The notes beneath the pieces were generated by a model that was not told where the DNA came from, searched no databases, and saw nothing but the letters and a program-made list of their open reading frames with translations. 64,000 nt of DNA from Myroides odoratimimus (lineage in GTDB: Bacteria; Bacteroidota; Bacteroidia; Flavobacteriales; Flavobacteriaceae), in contig NZ_JACAKB010000008.1 in assembly GCF_030326305.1 (NCBI RefSeq), forward strand, positions 80,890 to 144,889, in the 5' to 3' direction. The position numbers and the translations under genes were made by a program. How positions within the stretch are numbered: the stretch's first letter is position 1; every line of letters begins with the position of its first letter. Of this stretch, positions 20,287-29,391 are shown in pieces.

Positions 20287-21126
20287 ATGAAGAGAAATAT
20301 TTCGATAAAACACAGGATATATAATTTACTGAATAATGATTCTAATTCAATTGAAAGTAAGATTGTTCAAGGAGCTATCATTATCTTGATATTACTGAAT
20401 GCTATCTCATTGATCTTTGAATCAATTCCTGAATTTAGAGAAGAGTACAGTTCTTTTTTCTATTCATTTAATTTATTTTCTGTTGCTTTCTTCTCGATAG
20501 AGTATGTATTGAGAATGTGGTCTATTACCTGTGATAAACGTTTTAACCAACCTTTTTTAGGAAGATTAAAATATGCTTTTACTTCTATGCAGTTAATAGA
20601 TTTATGTGCTGTCTTACCATTTTATTTAGCTTTTGTACATGTGGATCTCCGTATTATAAGATTAATGCGCGTGTTTAGATTATTACGTGTGTTTAAGATT
20701 ACACGTTATGTATCTGCATTAGCTCTTGTGATCAGTGTATTTAAGAGAAAAGCTAGTGAGTTAGCGATTGCGGCATTTATGTTGATATTTTTATTATTGA
20801 TAGCTTCTACAGCTATTTATTATGCTGAGAATTCTTCTCAGCCTGAAGCATTCTCTAGTATACCGGACTCCATGTGGTGGTCTGTTATTACGATTTGTAC
20901 TGTAGGATATGGAGATATCTATCCTGTAACTGTGATAGGAAAGTTAATAGGAGGAGTACTTGCTGTTATTGGGATAGGCTTTTTTGCTTTGCCTACAGGT
21001 ATTATCTCATCAGGCTTTTCAGAAATCTTGGCTGAAAGAAAAGAGAAGAAGTTATTAGCTTTACAAAAAACGAATGTTTCTAGTTGTAATTGTCCGTGTT
21101 GTGGTAGACCTCAAGAAGAGAAGTAA
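20287..21126 (+). CDS. Voltage-gated potassium channel family protein
   Basis: The 279-aa inner-membrane protein has the plan of a six-helix Kv-type channel. Helices S1-S3 occupy the first half, and an S4-like helix near residues 125-145 has arginine or lysine at every third position (RLMRVFRLLRVFKITR). The pore loop carries the potassium filter in TICTVGYGDIYPVT, followed by S6. The C-terminus ends in a cysteine-rich tail (SSCNCPCCGRPQ) that could bind metal, which is unusual for such channels. I prefer the ATG at 20287 to an adjacent GTG at 20284. It is a single gene between terminators. Confidence 0.88.
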   Translation: MKRNISIKHRIYNLLNNDSNSIESKIVQGAIIILILLNAISLIFESIPEFREEYSSFFYSFNLFSVAFFSIEYVLRMWSITCDKRFNQPFLGRLKYAFTSMQLIDLCAVLPFYLAFVHVDLRIIRLMRVFRLLRVFKITRYVSALALVISVFKRKASELAIAAFMLIFLLLIASTAIYYAENSSQPEAFSSIPDSMWWSVITICTVGYGDIYPVTVIGKLIGGVLAVIGIGFFALPTGIISSGFSEILAERKEKKLLALQKTNVSSCNCPCCGRPQEEK

Positions 21127-21171
21127 GAATTATTGCTTATTTTTGGAGTATAATCTAAATATCGTAGTGTA

Positions 21172-21939
21172 ATGAAAGTTGCCATGTTACAATCGCCATT
21201 GGTATGGGAGGATATAGAAGCGAATAAAGAACATTTTTTAGACAAGCTTAATGCCATAGAAAAAGATACAGATTTGGTAGTTTTACCTGAGATGTTTGTG
21301 TCTGGCTTTACAATGAAGCCTGAGCGCGTTTTCTTGACTATGGAAGACGAATATATCAATAAGCTACAATCGTTGTGCAAAAAGTATCTATATGCGCTTA
21401 CAGGGAGTGTTGTTATTAAAGAAGGAGAAGACTACTATAATAGAATGTTCTTTATCTCTGATGAAGGTGAGATCAGTACTTATGATAAACGACACTTGTT
21501 TTCATTAGCAGGAGAAGAGAAGATATATAAAGCTGGGGTAGATAGATTAATAGTTAACTATAGGGGGTGGAATATATGCCCTTTAGTTTGTTATGACCTA
21601 AGATTCCCTGTTTTTAGTAGAAATAATGACGGAGTGTATGATTTACTAATCTATGTGGCTAGTTGGCCAGATCAGCGTATTTATGCATGGGACTCTCTGC
21701 TAAAGGCACGTGCTATCGAGAATATGAGTTATTTGGTAGCCGTAAATAGATGTGGAAGCGACGAGAATGACAATATCTATTCAGGTCATTCGCAAGCCTT
21801 AGATATGTTAGGAGGATACTTAGTAGAACCATTGACAGGAGAACAAGTAGCGTATGTAACATTAGACAAAGCAAAACAAGATAAAATAAGAAAGAGTTTC
21901 GGTGTACTTAGAGATGCTGATTCATTTACTATCCTATAA
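21172..21939 (+). CDS. Nitrilase-family omega-amidase-like hydrolase
   Basis: The 255-aa cytoplasmic enzyme belongs to the carbon-nitrogen hydrolase superfamily. Its Glu-Lys-Cys triad can be seen as VVLPEMFVSGF, TYDKRHLFSLAGE and LVCYDLRFPVFSR. The closest known group is YafV/Nit2-like omega-amidases, which hydrolyse alpha-ketoglutaramate or its sulphur analogue in methionine salvage. The exact substrate is inferred. It begins 45 nt after the channel gene and ends at a bidirectional terminator. Confidence 0.85.
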   Translation: MKVAMLQSPLVWEDIEANKEHFLDKLNAIEKDTDLVVLPEMFVSGFTMKPERVFLTMEDEYINKLQSLCKKYLYALTGSVVIKEGEDYYNRMFFISDEGEISTYDKRHLFSLAGEEKIYKAGVDRLIVNYRGWNICPLVCYDLRFPVFSRNNDGVYDLLIYVASWPDQRIYAWDSLLKARAIENMSYLVAVNRCGSDENDNIYSGHSQALDMLGGYLVEPLTGEQVAYVTLDKAKQDKIRKSFGVLRDADSFTIL

Positions 21940-21942
21940 ACA

Positions 21943-21978
21943 AATAAGGCTCTTAGCATAAAAACTAAGAGCCTTATT
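21943..21978. terminator. Bidirectional terminator
   Basis: The stem AATAAGGCTCTTAG / CTAAGAGCCTTATT with an eight-base loop is shared by the amidase gene and the convergent lipoprotein gene. Confidence 0.85.
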
Positions 21979-21980
21979 AT

Positions 21981-23585
21981 TTATAAATTGATTTGTTCTT
22001 TAATATCCCAGTTAGCACGGACATCTATCTGTTCTGGGAAGTAGACAGATTCTTCAGGCTGTCTTCTGTCCCAATAGTATCCTTTATCCCATACACCATT
22101 TTTATTATCGTCATAGATAACTCTTATGTAGTACATTCTAGGTGGTAATGCTAAGAATTCAAATACATTAGAGCTTTCACTGTATTGACTAACGATTACT
22201 TTTTCTTTATCGTCTAGTAATTCAACGATGACAGGATAACGTTTTAATCCATTTAGTGTAATGGTCAAGTTTCCGTAATCTGTATAAGCTGTCGTTTTAT
22301 TGTTCAGCACGATTGTATCATTTGCCTTACCAAAGAAGTCTGTAATAGCGCCAGGCCATAAGGTTACTTTATAATTATCTAGCTCTTCTTTTTTAAACTT
22401 TAGATAGAACTTTTGTTCTCTTGCTTTGTTCTCTATTGTAAAAGGAACAGCTACAGAATCTTTGTTAAAGATGGTAATTAGTTCTTTATTAATAGACTTA
22501 ACAGGTGTAGTTGTTTCTACTAATACATCAGATAAGAAATCAAGTGTACCTGATTTTCCTGATACCGATAGCGAATCTATTTCTTTCATCTTAGGTCTTG
22601 GTTTAACCATGAATGTCTTTGTAAACTCACCTTTAGTAGCTGTGAAGTGCAGAGAGTCTGCTTCTATCTTTGGGAACCAAACTTGTAAACTATCTTTATC
22701 AGCTAGTTGTGTATAAGCACTAGGGATTACTACTCCATCTTTTTTAACTTCTACAGTAGCTCCTTCAGCATTCCCTATATAGGGTAAGTACCATTTGTTT
22801 TGGGTAATCTGGGCAGGTCTAGAAGCCTCAAATTTCTCATCAGACTTGAACAGTGTCAAGTCATAAGATTGATCTGTTGGGATTTCAATCGGTTCTTTTA
22901 TAAATGCTATTTTATCCTCAGTAGGATTAAACATAAAGTTGCTGTTCTTATCCTTTAATGCTACTAAGTAATACTTTCCTGCTTTTATATTCTCTATAGA
23001 GAAGGTCGTAAGACTGTCTAGTGTATTCGTTACATAAAGAGGCTTTTCTCTATAGATAGTAGAGTCTTTAAATGTCTCAGCATCGTATAACATGACATTG
23101 ACGAAGTTATCCGATTTTAACTGATGTGCAGTTCTGATTGTTCCGCTTAGTTTTAGAGAGTCGATATAGTCTCCTGTAGAGAAGATATATTTAAACTGCT
23201 TTAGGACATTACTTTCATTGTTATCCGCTATAGCGTCCCCGAAGTTAAAACTATAAGTCGTATTCGGTTTTAAAGTGTCTATAAGATTGATCGTAACTGT
23301 CTTTCTAGCATTTCCCATTGGCAATACTTCAGGCATTCTATCCATAGGAGGAGAGATAATCAAGTTTTGATTTACGTTTTTGATCTTAACGAATTCGTCG
23401 AAATCAATAGTAATCTGCTTTTTGTCAAAATGGACAGAGTGGTTCTTAGGATTACTCCCTAATACCACTGGAGGAATAGTATCTTTAGGACCTCCTGAAA
23501 TAAACCCTCTCTTAGCACAGTTCGAAAACGTTATAAAACAAAATACCGTAAAACAAACAATAAAGTATATACGAAACTTAGACAT
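21981..23585 (-). CDS. Ig-like domain lipoprotein
   Basis: The 534-aa protein has a lipoprotein signal with Cys23 in the lipobox FSNC, so it is likely attached to the outer membrane or carried to the surface. An SbsA-type Ig-like domain starts soon after (residues 35-125: KDTIPPVVLGSNP, ITIDFDEFVKI, NTTYSFNFGDAI). The rest is beta-rich, ending in a segment typical of the family (YYIRVIYDDNKNGVWDKG). Its function is unknown; related proteins are common in Flavobacteriaceae. It is on the minus strand, with its ComF-family neighbour 67 nt upstream. Confidence 0.8.
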   Translation of the reverse strand: MSKFRIYFIVCFTVFCFITFSNCAKRGFISGGPKDTIPPVVLGSNPKNHSVHFDKKQITIDFDEFVKIKNVNQNLIISPPMDRMPEVLPMGNARKTVTINLIDTLKPNTTYSFNFGDAIADNNESNVLKQFKYIFSTGDYIDSLKLSGTIRTAHQLKSDNFVNVMLYDAETFKDSTIYREKPLYVTNTLDSLTTFSIENIKAGKYYLVALKDKNSNFMFNPTEDKIAFIKEPIEIPTDQSYDLTLFKSDEKFEASRPAQITQNKWYLPYIGNAEGATVEVKKDGVVIPSAYTQLADKDSLQVWFPKIEADSLHFTATKGEFTKTFMVKPRPKMKEIDSLSVSGKSGTLDFLSDVLVETTTPVKSINKELITIFNKDSVAVPFTIENKAREQKFYLKFKKEELDNYKVTLWPGAITDFFGKANDTIVLNNKTTAYTDYGNLTITLNGLKRYPVIVELLDDKEKVIVSQYSESSNVFEFLALPPRMYYIRVIYDDNKNGVWDKGYYWDRRQPEESVYFPEQIDVRANWDIKEQINL

Positions 23586-23652
23586 AGTTTTAATTTAAAA
23601 GACAAATTAACGACTATATTTTTTAGTTAGAAAATATGTATTATTAAAACTT

Positions 23653-24339
23653 TTAAATGCTACGAGCCAAACAGAGGATCGTGATTTTGGTATTCGGTAT
23701 TTGCAATAATTTTTTACAGCATGCTTCTAATGTGTTCCCCGTAGTGAGGATATCATCTAGAAGTAAGAAGTGATTGTATTCCTCGTCTTTAAAGTTTAGG
23801 TCTAGGTCAAAGACTTCTTTTGTCTGACTTTTTCTCTGAAAACGTGATTTAGTTGTCTGAGAAGAGGTTTGGAGCGTTTTGATTAGGAGTTGATTATTTA
23901 TTTTGATGTGAAAGTGCTCACTTATTGCTTTCGCGAATCCGTCTACTTGATTATACCCTCTTTTCTTTTGTTTCTTTTTATGCATGGGGACAGGTATGAT
24001 AGAAGTGATCTCTTTTAGAAGAGTTGTTTTTGCCAGTTGATAAGCATATATATTACCTAAGAAATAACTTAGCTCTGGGTGATTTTTATATTTAAGGTTA
24101 TGAATGATTTGCTGTACTTTACCTCCTTTAGAGAAGAAAAGCAAACTAGCTGCAAATTCTATAGGTATTTTACCATAGAACTTAGCCATAGAATCATTTT
24201 GCGTTACTAGATGTTCTTGAGTATAAGGGATCTCGTCTCTACAACTCAGACACAGACATTGTTCGTTCTTCAGTAATATACAGTTACAAGCCATGCAGCT
24301 CTTCGGAAAGAGTAGATTCAAGATATCACTTATAATCAT
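23653..24339 (-). CDS. ComF family phosphoribosyltransferase-like protein
   Basis: The 228-aa protein has an N-terminal zinc-finger-like set of cysteines (CMACN and CLCLSCRDEIP) and a C-terminal type I phosphoribosyltransferase fold with the PRPP loop HFLLLDDILTTGNTLEACC. ComF proteins take part in handling incoming single-stranded DNA during natural transformation, and are also kept in bacteria not known to be competent. The middle segment KKRGYNQVDGFAKAIS is the usual ComF core. It lies upstream of the Ig-like lipoprotein on the same strand. Confidence 0.88.
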   Translation of the reverse strand: MIISDILNLLFPKSCMACNCILLKNEQCLCLSCRDEIPYTQEHLVTQNDSMAKFYGKIPIEFAASLLFFSKGGKVQQIIHNLKYKNHPELSYFLGNIYAYQLAKTTLLKEITSIIPVPMHKKKQKKRGYNQVDGFAKAISEHFHIKINNQLLIKTLQTSSQTTKSRFQRKSQTKEVFDLDLNFKDEEYNHFLLLDDILTTGNTLEACCKKLLQIPNTKITILCLARSI

Positions 24340-24450
24340 CAGTCCAGGGGTATTATTTATGTTATTTAGATACTATGCTAAAATTAATTAGAACTTTCTC
24401 TACGTAATTATTAATAACAAATATCTTTGTGTTGAAATGAAGATATAGAA

Positions 24451-24654
24451 ATGAAAATAGAAGAAGTACAACAGCAGATCATGCAATTAATGGTATTAAT
24501 TGCTCAAAATAAAAAAGAAGAAGCCTCTGTAGCAATAGAGAAAATAGAAGAAAGTATCAATGATGGACTTGACTATGCACAGACAGATGACGAAGTGGTT
24601 CGTTGGGGTAAATTTCTGAAGATTATCGAAGAGTTAAAACAGAAGATAGGATAA
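24451..24654 (+). CDS. Small helical protein of unknown function
   Basis: I do not recognise this 67-aa protein. It is acidic and predicted to be almost wholly helical (EEVQQQIMQLMVLIAQNKKEEA... to KFLKIIEELKQKIG), without a membrane segment. A TATCTTTG -7-like box lies at 24422-24429, 22 nt before the ATG, with no clear -33. Its stop TAA overlaps the ATG of the next gene by one base, so translational coupling with the YchJ-like gene is likely. That coupling supports it as a real gene. Confidence 0.7.
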   Translation: MKIEEVQQQIMQLMVLIAQNKKEEASVAIEKIEESINDGLDYAQTDDEVVRWGKFLKIIEELKQKIG

Positions 24655-25040
24655 TGGAGCAGCACCAACCTTGTTATTGTTGTAGCGGTAAGGCGTATAG
24701 CGAGTGTTGTGAGCCGTATGTGACGAATACTACTGCTCCTTCTACTGCAGAGCAGTTAATGCGCTCTAGGTACACAGCCTATGCCTTAGCGAATGCGATA
24801 TATATTATTAATACTACACATCCTAAGACTAGACACTTCCATAGTAAGAAGGCTATTCTGCAATGGGCAAAAGAAAATACATGGCAACGCTTAGAAATAG
24901 TGATAAGTGAAGAGAGCCGTGTTGTCTTTAAGGCTTATTATAAAGATGTAGAGGGCAATGTGTGTGAACACTATGAAGATTCTTTGTTTGAAATGTTAGG
25001 AGGGAAATGGTATTATGTATCAGGAACATTTAAGGAATAA
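24654..25040 (+). CDS. YchJ family protein (SEC-C motif)
   Basis: The 128-aa protein begins with a zinc-binding SEC-C type motif, QPCYCCSGKAYSECCEPY, followed by the YchJ core (AEQLMRSRYTAYALANAIYI, WQRLEIV, and SLFEMLGGKWYYVSG). The family is widespread and uncharacterised. The spacing of cysteines matches the metal site seen at the end of SecA. The start overlaps the preceding stop codon by one base. Confidence 0.88.
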   Translation: MEQHQPCYCCSGKAYSECCEPYVTNTTAPSTAEQLMRSRYTAYALANAIYIINTTHPKTRHFHSKKAILQWAKENTWQRLEIVISEESRVVFKAYYKDVEGNVCEHYEDSLFEMLGGKWYYVSGTFKE

Positions 25041-25109
25041 TCCTTGTATTTTAGAGAGGGTAAATAAAAATTACTTCGTAACTTAGTGAAAATATAAAAC
25101 TGTATAAGT

Positions 25110-26510
25110 ATGAAACCAACCAGAATTGAAAGCGACTTAATAGGTGAATTAGAAATTCCTCAACAGGCTTATTATGGTGTACAGACACAAAGAGCAATCA
25201 ATAATTTTAAGATATCGACAAGTAAGTTGTCTGATTATCCTGAGTTTGTAAAAGGATTAGCTATTGTAAAATGGGCGGCAGCCAAAACCAATTTTGAGTT
25301 AAACGTCTTAGACGAAAAAATATATAAGGTTATCGCTGATGTATGTCAGGAGATAATAGACGGTAAGCTACATGCTGAGTTCCCTGTAGATATGATACAA
25401 GGGGGAGCAGGTACTTCTGTTAATATGAATGCGAATGAAGTTATCGCAAATAGAGCTTTAGAAATCTTAGGTTTCGAGAAAGGTGATTATCAACACTGTT
25501 CTCCTAACGACCATGTAAACTTATCTCAATCTACTAATGATGCATACCCTACTTCTCTTAAGGTAGCTGTATTCGAAATGAATAAGAAAGTAGTAGAGAA
25601 GCTAGAGAAATTAGTAAAAGGATTTGAGGCTAAGGCTGTAGAGTTTGAGAATATTATCAAGATGGGAAGAACTCAGCTTCAAGATGCAGTGCCAATGACT
25701 CTAGGACAGGAGTTCGGTGGTTTTGCCTTTACTTTGAAGAGAGAAATAGCAGTTCTTAACCAAGCTAGCCAAGCGTTCTTAGAGATTAATATGGGAGCTA
25801 CTGCTATCGGTACAGGATTAAACGCTGTACCAGGTTATGCAGATCTATGTGCTAAGAACTTAGGATTGTTGATGAAACAACCTGTTACTTCTGCTGAGAA
25901 CTTAGTAGAGGCTACATCTGATACAAGTGGATTTGTTGCTTATTCAGGAATCTTGAAGAAAGTAGCTATTAAGCTATCTAAGATCTGTAATGACCTTAGA
26001 TTATTATCTTCAGGACCACGTACAGGACTTAACGAGATTCAGTTACCTCCTATGCAGCCAGGTTCTTCTATTATGCCAGGTAAAGTAAACCCTGTTATCC
26101 CAGAAGTAGTTAACCAAGTGTGCTTTAAAGTAATCGGTAACGATATGACTATCACAATGGCTTCTGAGGCAGCTCAGTTACAGTTAAACGTGATGGAGCC
26201 TGTATTAGCTCATACTCTAATGGAGTCTATGACATGGTTAGAGAATGCTATGGAAACGTTAGTAGAGAAGTGTGTAGTAGGTATTAAGGCTAATGTAGAA
26301 CATAATAAGGAGTTAGTATTAGGAAGTATCGGTATCGTTACAGCGCTAAACCCTTATATCGGATATAAAGCGAGTACTAAAATCGCTAAAGAAGCATTAG
26401 AATCAGGTAGAGGAGTTTATGAATTAGTATTAGAACACAATCTATTAACTAAGGAAAAACTAGATGAGATTCTAGACCCTAAACATATGTTAGCACCGCA
26501 TTCGATATAA
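25110..26510 (+). CDS. aspA: Aspartate ammonia-lyase
   Basis: The 466-aa enzyme reversibly splits aspartate into fumarate and ammonia. It starts with RIESDLIGELEIPQQAYYGV, typical of aspartase as opposed to fumarase, and carries the superfamily signature GSSIMPGKVNPVIPE near residue 320 with the catalytic serine. Other substrate segments are GGAGTSVNMNANEV and SQSTNDAYPT. Fumarase C is the alternative but is less likely from the N-terminus. It is monocistronic and followed by a terminator. Confidence 0.94.
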   Translation: MKPTRIESDLIGELEIPQQAYYGVQTQRAINNFKISTSKLSDYPEFVKGLAIVKWAAAKTNFELNVLDEKIYKVIADVCQEIIDGKLHAEFPVDMIQGGAGTSVNMNANEVIANRALEILGFEKGDYQHCSPNDHVNLSQSTNDAYPTSLKVAVFEMNKKVVEKLEKLVKGFEAKAVEFENIIKMGRTQLQDAVPMTLGQEFGGFAFTLKREIAVLNQASQAFLEINMGATAIGTGLNAVPGYADLCAKNLGLLMKQPVTSAENLVEATSDTSGFVAYSGILKKVAIKLSKICNDLRLLSSGPRTGLNEIQLPPMQPGSSIMPGKVNPVIPEVVNQVCFKVIGNDMTITMASEAAQLQLNVMEPVLAHTLMESMTWLENAMETLVEKCVVGIKANVEHNKELVLGSIGIVTALNPYIGYKASTKIAKEALESGRGVYELVLEHNLLTKEKLDEILDPKHMLAPHSI

Positions 26511-26531
26511 TCGATACGTGTTATTAGATAT

Positions 26532-26559
26532 AAAAAGTCTCCTATTAGGAGACTTTTTT
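26532..26559 (+). terminator. Intrinsic terminator after aspA
   Basis: The stem AAAAAGTCTCCTA / TAGGAGACTTTTT is almost loop-free in DNA and followed by T's. Confidence 0.85.
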
Positions 26560-26651
26560 ATTGTTTATAGATGTAACTTTTCTAAAATCTGTTGTCTCAA
26601 TACAAATTGGTAAGTTTATTGTAGTGGTATAATAGCTTTAAATGGTTTGTT

Positions 26652-27281
26652 ATGAAAGCATTAGTCATTGGAGGTACTGGAGCAACTGGTAAAGTACTCG
26701 TACGTCAACTACTTTGCGACGATGATTTTCACGAAGTAGTCATATTTATTCGTAAAGAATGGGATATTCAGCATCCTAAGTTAGTCGTTCATTTAGTTGA
26801 TTTTGAACAAATCGACCAATGGAGGCATTTAATAGAAGGAGATGTGGCTTTTAGTTGTTTAGGAACTACACTGAAGCAGGCTGGTTCTAAACAAAAGCAA
26901 TGGCATATAGACTATGATTATGTCATGCAGTTTGCCCAATATGCAAAAGGGAATGGAGTAAGTAACTTTATTTTACTATCTGCTAAAGCAGCTTCTGATA
27001 AAAGTGCATTCTTCTACAGTAGACTAAAGGGAACTTTAGAACGCTCTGTATTGAATTTGCGTTTTGAGAATACTATTATTCTTCGTCCAGGACTTTTATT
27101 ACGTCCAGGAACTAATCGTATGGGAGAACGAATTGCAGCGAAGGTTTTGTTTTTCTTTAATAAGATACGATTGTTCATGAAGTATAAACCGATAGAGGTG
27201 GTGAAGGTAGCCAATCGTATGCGTATAGAAGCGAAGAATCACTGCTGTCGTCGCTTGATTATCGAAAGTAATGAGATATAA
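26652..27281 (+). CDS. NAD(P)-binding oxidoreductase-like protein (HTATIP2/atypical SDR type)
   Basis: The 209-aa protein starts with the nucleotide-binding motif KALVIGGTGATGKVLVRQLL and continues as an atypical short-chain dehydrogenase: FSCLGTTLKQAGSKQKQW, FILLSAKAASDKSAFFYSRLKG with a YSRLKG catalytic-like segment, and ILRPGLLLRPGTNR. The substrate is unknown. The mammalian and bacterial relatives are often annotated as NAD-dependent epimerase or HTATIP2-like. It is a single gene facing a lipoprotein gene across a shared terminator. Confidence 0.8.
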   Translation: MKALVIGGTGATGKVLVRQLLCDDDFHEVVIFIRKEWDIQHPKLVVHLVDFEQIDQWRHLIEGDVAFSCLGTTLKQAGSKQKQWHIDYDYVMQFAQYAKGNGVSNFILLSAKAASDKSAFFYSRLKGTLERSVLNLRFENTIILRPGLLLRPGTNRMGERIAAKVLFFFNKIRLFMKYKPIEVVKVANRMRIEAKNHCCRRLIIESNEI

Positions 27282-27284
27282 TAA

Positions 27285-27313
27285 AAAGGCTTATCTCTTA
27301 GAGACAAGCCTTT
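27285..27313. terminator. Bidirectional terminator
   Basis: The stem AAAGGCTT-TCTC / GAGA-AAGCCTTT lies between the oxidoreductase gene and the convergent lipoprotein gene. Confidence 0.75.
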
Positions 27314-27331
27314 CATTTATGTTGTATACTA

Positions 27332-28210
27332 TTACTTAAAGCTAGCAGCTATCTTAAGTAAACCCTCAGGATCGCTGACACCCTCTTTTACATCCATCAG
27401 TTTTATCGTATCATCATCTCCTAGACCCGTGCTCAGTGGTAGCTGTTGTGGAATCTTAGGAGTCTCACCGAACAGCGTTTGATATAGCACTATAGAGTTT
27501 ACGAAGACAGCATCATTAAGCATATGACGTGATCTATCTGTATGACGTAGCATATCTTTGCCATCCTTAGTAGCAGTATAACCTTCTTTGTCAGCATAGG
27601 CAGCACCTAATACCGCTGAGAAGTTTAAGAATCCAGTGTTAGGCAACGCTTTAGCTACTGTGACACCATTCTCTACCAGTAGAGGTTGGTAATCCTTATA
27701 ATCTGCACTATCGTATTCAAATGGAGCAGTAAGACCGTAGATATATGTCGCCACCTCAGGGCTGTTTTTGGCTATCTGGTCATGTACCTCTGCTGTGTTA
27801 GATTTATACTTGCCTAGCTCTTGTATAGCTACAGGTGTTGATTCTTGTAGAATCACATAGTCTAGATAGTTTCCATCTTTATCCATTTGATTAAATAGTT
27901 TTTCAGCATTTTTCTTGTTTGAAGAGATGATCTGATCTATGCTTACTCCCATTTCTAAAAGAGATTTTACCTCTACTTGTTTATTGTTTTCCTTAGCTAG
28001 AGCGTCTAACATTTTTGGAAAACTAGCGAAGTACTCTGTATGGCTATTCCCTACGAATAGTACTCGTATAGGCCCTTCTGCTTTAGGAGGTGTAGGTTTT
28101 GTGACTAGTTCTTTAATAATCTCTCCGTCTCCTTCACCATTCTTGTTCTTATCTCCACACGATGTAAGAACTAATGCTCCAATAAAAGCACTCAATAAAA
28201 TCTTTTTCAT
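27332..28210 (-). CDS. SGNH/GDSL-like lipoprotein
   Basis: The 292-aa protein has a lipoprotein signal peptide with Cys18 (LVLTSCGDKNKNG). After a linker rich in charged residues comes IRVLFVGNSHTEYFASFPKML, which looks like block I of the SGNH hydrolase fold with the nucleophile serine. Segment YVILQESTPVAIQ resembles a later block, and HTDRSRHM could hold the catalytic histidine. An esterase acting on envelope or extracellular polymers is possible, but no substrate is indicated. It is a single gene on the minus strand. Confidence 0.65.
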   Translation of the reverse strand: MKKILLSAFIGALVLTSCGDKNKNGEGDGEIIKELVTKPTPPKAEGPIRVLFVGNSHTEYFASFPKMLDALAKENNKQVEVKSLLEMGVSIDQIISSNKKNAEKLFNQMDKDGNYLDYVILQESTPVAIQELGKYKSNTAEVHDQIAKNSPEVATYIYGLTAPFEYDSADYKDYQPLLVENGVTVAKALPNTGFLNFSAVLGAAYADKEGYTATKDGKDMLRHTDRSRHMLNDAVFVNSIVLYQTLFGETPKIPQQLPLSTGLGDDDTIKLMDVKEGVSDPEGLLKIAASFK

Positions 28211-28346
28211 AGCAATTATATTTGTTAATATAAATAAAAATAAGCAATATAAACGAGATAATGTTCTTGTTCATAGTTTATTATCTTTAATTAATTGACG
28301 ATTACGGTTGCTCTGTTTGAGTGAGATAGGGAATAGCTATAATGTA

Positions 28347-28378
28347 AAATAGGCTTCACAATAATGCGAAGCCTATTT
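28347..28378 (-). terminator. Probable terminator after the YceI gene
   Basis: The stem AAATAGGCTTC / GAAGCCTATTT with a ten-base loop lies 26 nt past the YceI stop. The T tract on the minus strand is short. Confidence 0.6.
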
Positions 28379-28403
28379 CAGAAATTAAGTATGTGTAAAA
28401 GGA

Positions 28404-28979
28404 TTATTTTACTTGAGTGAACTCTAAGTTCACATTTATTTTTACATCTTTAGCGATAGCTTGTCCTGATGGATCATACGCTACTCCGAAGTCAAAACGG
28501 TTGATAGTTGTTGACGCTTGGAATCCTAATTTAGTATTTCCTTGCCCATCATCTTTTAACAAACCACCATAAGTAAGGTCAAATGTTACAGGCTTAGTGA
28601 TATCTCTGATAGTTAAGTTACCTTCTAGTTTGTATTGATCTTTACCTACTTTTTTGATTGATTTACTTTCAAAAGTCATTGCAGGGAATTTCTCAGCTGC
28701 GAAGAAATCATCTGTTTTTAAGTGGTTGTCACGCATCTTGATAGATGTGTTCACACTGTTCATATCTACTGAGAATTTAAATGTTCCTTTCGTTAAGTCT
28801 TCAGGTGTTCCTTCGAATGTTCCCTCGTATTTATCAAAGCGACCATCTACGAAAGAAATTCCTAAGTGCTTCACAGAGAAGTTTAAAAATGAGTGGTAGT
28901 TATCTACATTCCATTTTGTTTGGGCGAATGATGCAACAGAGAATAATGTTGCTACGAATAATAATGCTATTTTTTTCAT
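28404..28979 (-). CDS. YceI family periplasmic protein
   Basis: The 191-aa protein has a signal peptide (MKKIALLFVATLFSVASFAQ) and the YceI lipocalin-like barrel: WNVDNYHSFLNFSVKHLGIS, FKFSVDMNSVNTSI, FPAMTFESKSI and the end INRFDFGVAYDP. Family members bind polyisoprenoids in their barrel. The start at 28979 gives a normal signal peptide. A reading from 29042 would add 21 residues and is rejected. It stands alone. Confidence 0.92.
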   Translation of the reverse strand: MKKIALLFVATLFSVASFAQTKWNVDNYHSFLNFSVKHLGISFVDGRFDKYEGTFEGTPEDLTKGTFKFSVDMNSVNTSIKMRDNHLKTDDFFAAEKFPAMTFESKSIKKVGKDQYKLEGNLTIRDITKPVTFDLTYGGLLKDDGQGNTKLGFQASTTINRFDFGVAYDPSGQAIAKDVKINVNLEFTQVK

Positions 28980-29391
28980 GATAATAATTTTAATTGTTTT
29001 GTTATTTACTACAAATGTAGTACCACATTTAGCTTTAAGCACTTAACCTACATTAAGAAGTATTTTTATCTGTTAATATTTGTGTTTTTTGTGGTAACAG
29101 CTATAAGAATAATATGTAGTAGAACATTTTTGACCTCATTTGGAGTTAATGACCTTAAAAGGTTTTTTTAAGTTATTATGGAGTTAGGAGTTAGGAGTAA
29201 CTTGTTGTAAATTAATCATCTGTGTGTTTTTGGATTAATATTGTTCGGAAGTTATTCGGTAATACCCTGTGTTTACTTAGACTAGAGACTTTTTTACCGA
29301 ACTAAATCAAATCTGTACCCGAACAATCTCCTAGCAAAGAAGAACTGAAAATGGGCTAACTTATCTGTAAATAACAGATAATGTTTGAATT
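28980..29391. other. Intergenic region without recognised gene
   Basis: These roughly 410 bases hold no convincing gene. Visible features are a short tandem repeat of GGAGTTA (29180-29200, third copy altered) and a weak stem ACCTT / AAGGT followed by seven T's (29152-29169). Promoters for the divergent YceI gene and the plus-strand small gene presumably lie here, but no good TAnnTTTG pair was found. Confidence 0.6.

Noticed and set aside
28980-29042. Upstream start for the YceI protein
   Set aside because: It would bury the signal peptide behind 21 residues; the ATG at 28979 gives a normal signal.
29180-29200. GGAGTTA tandem repeat
   Set aside because: Only three short copies, the last altered; too short to be informative by itself.
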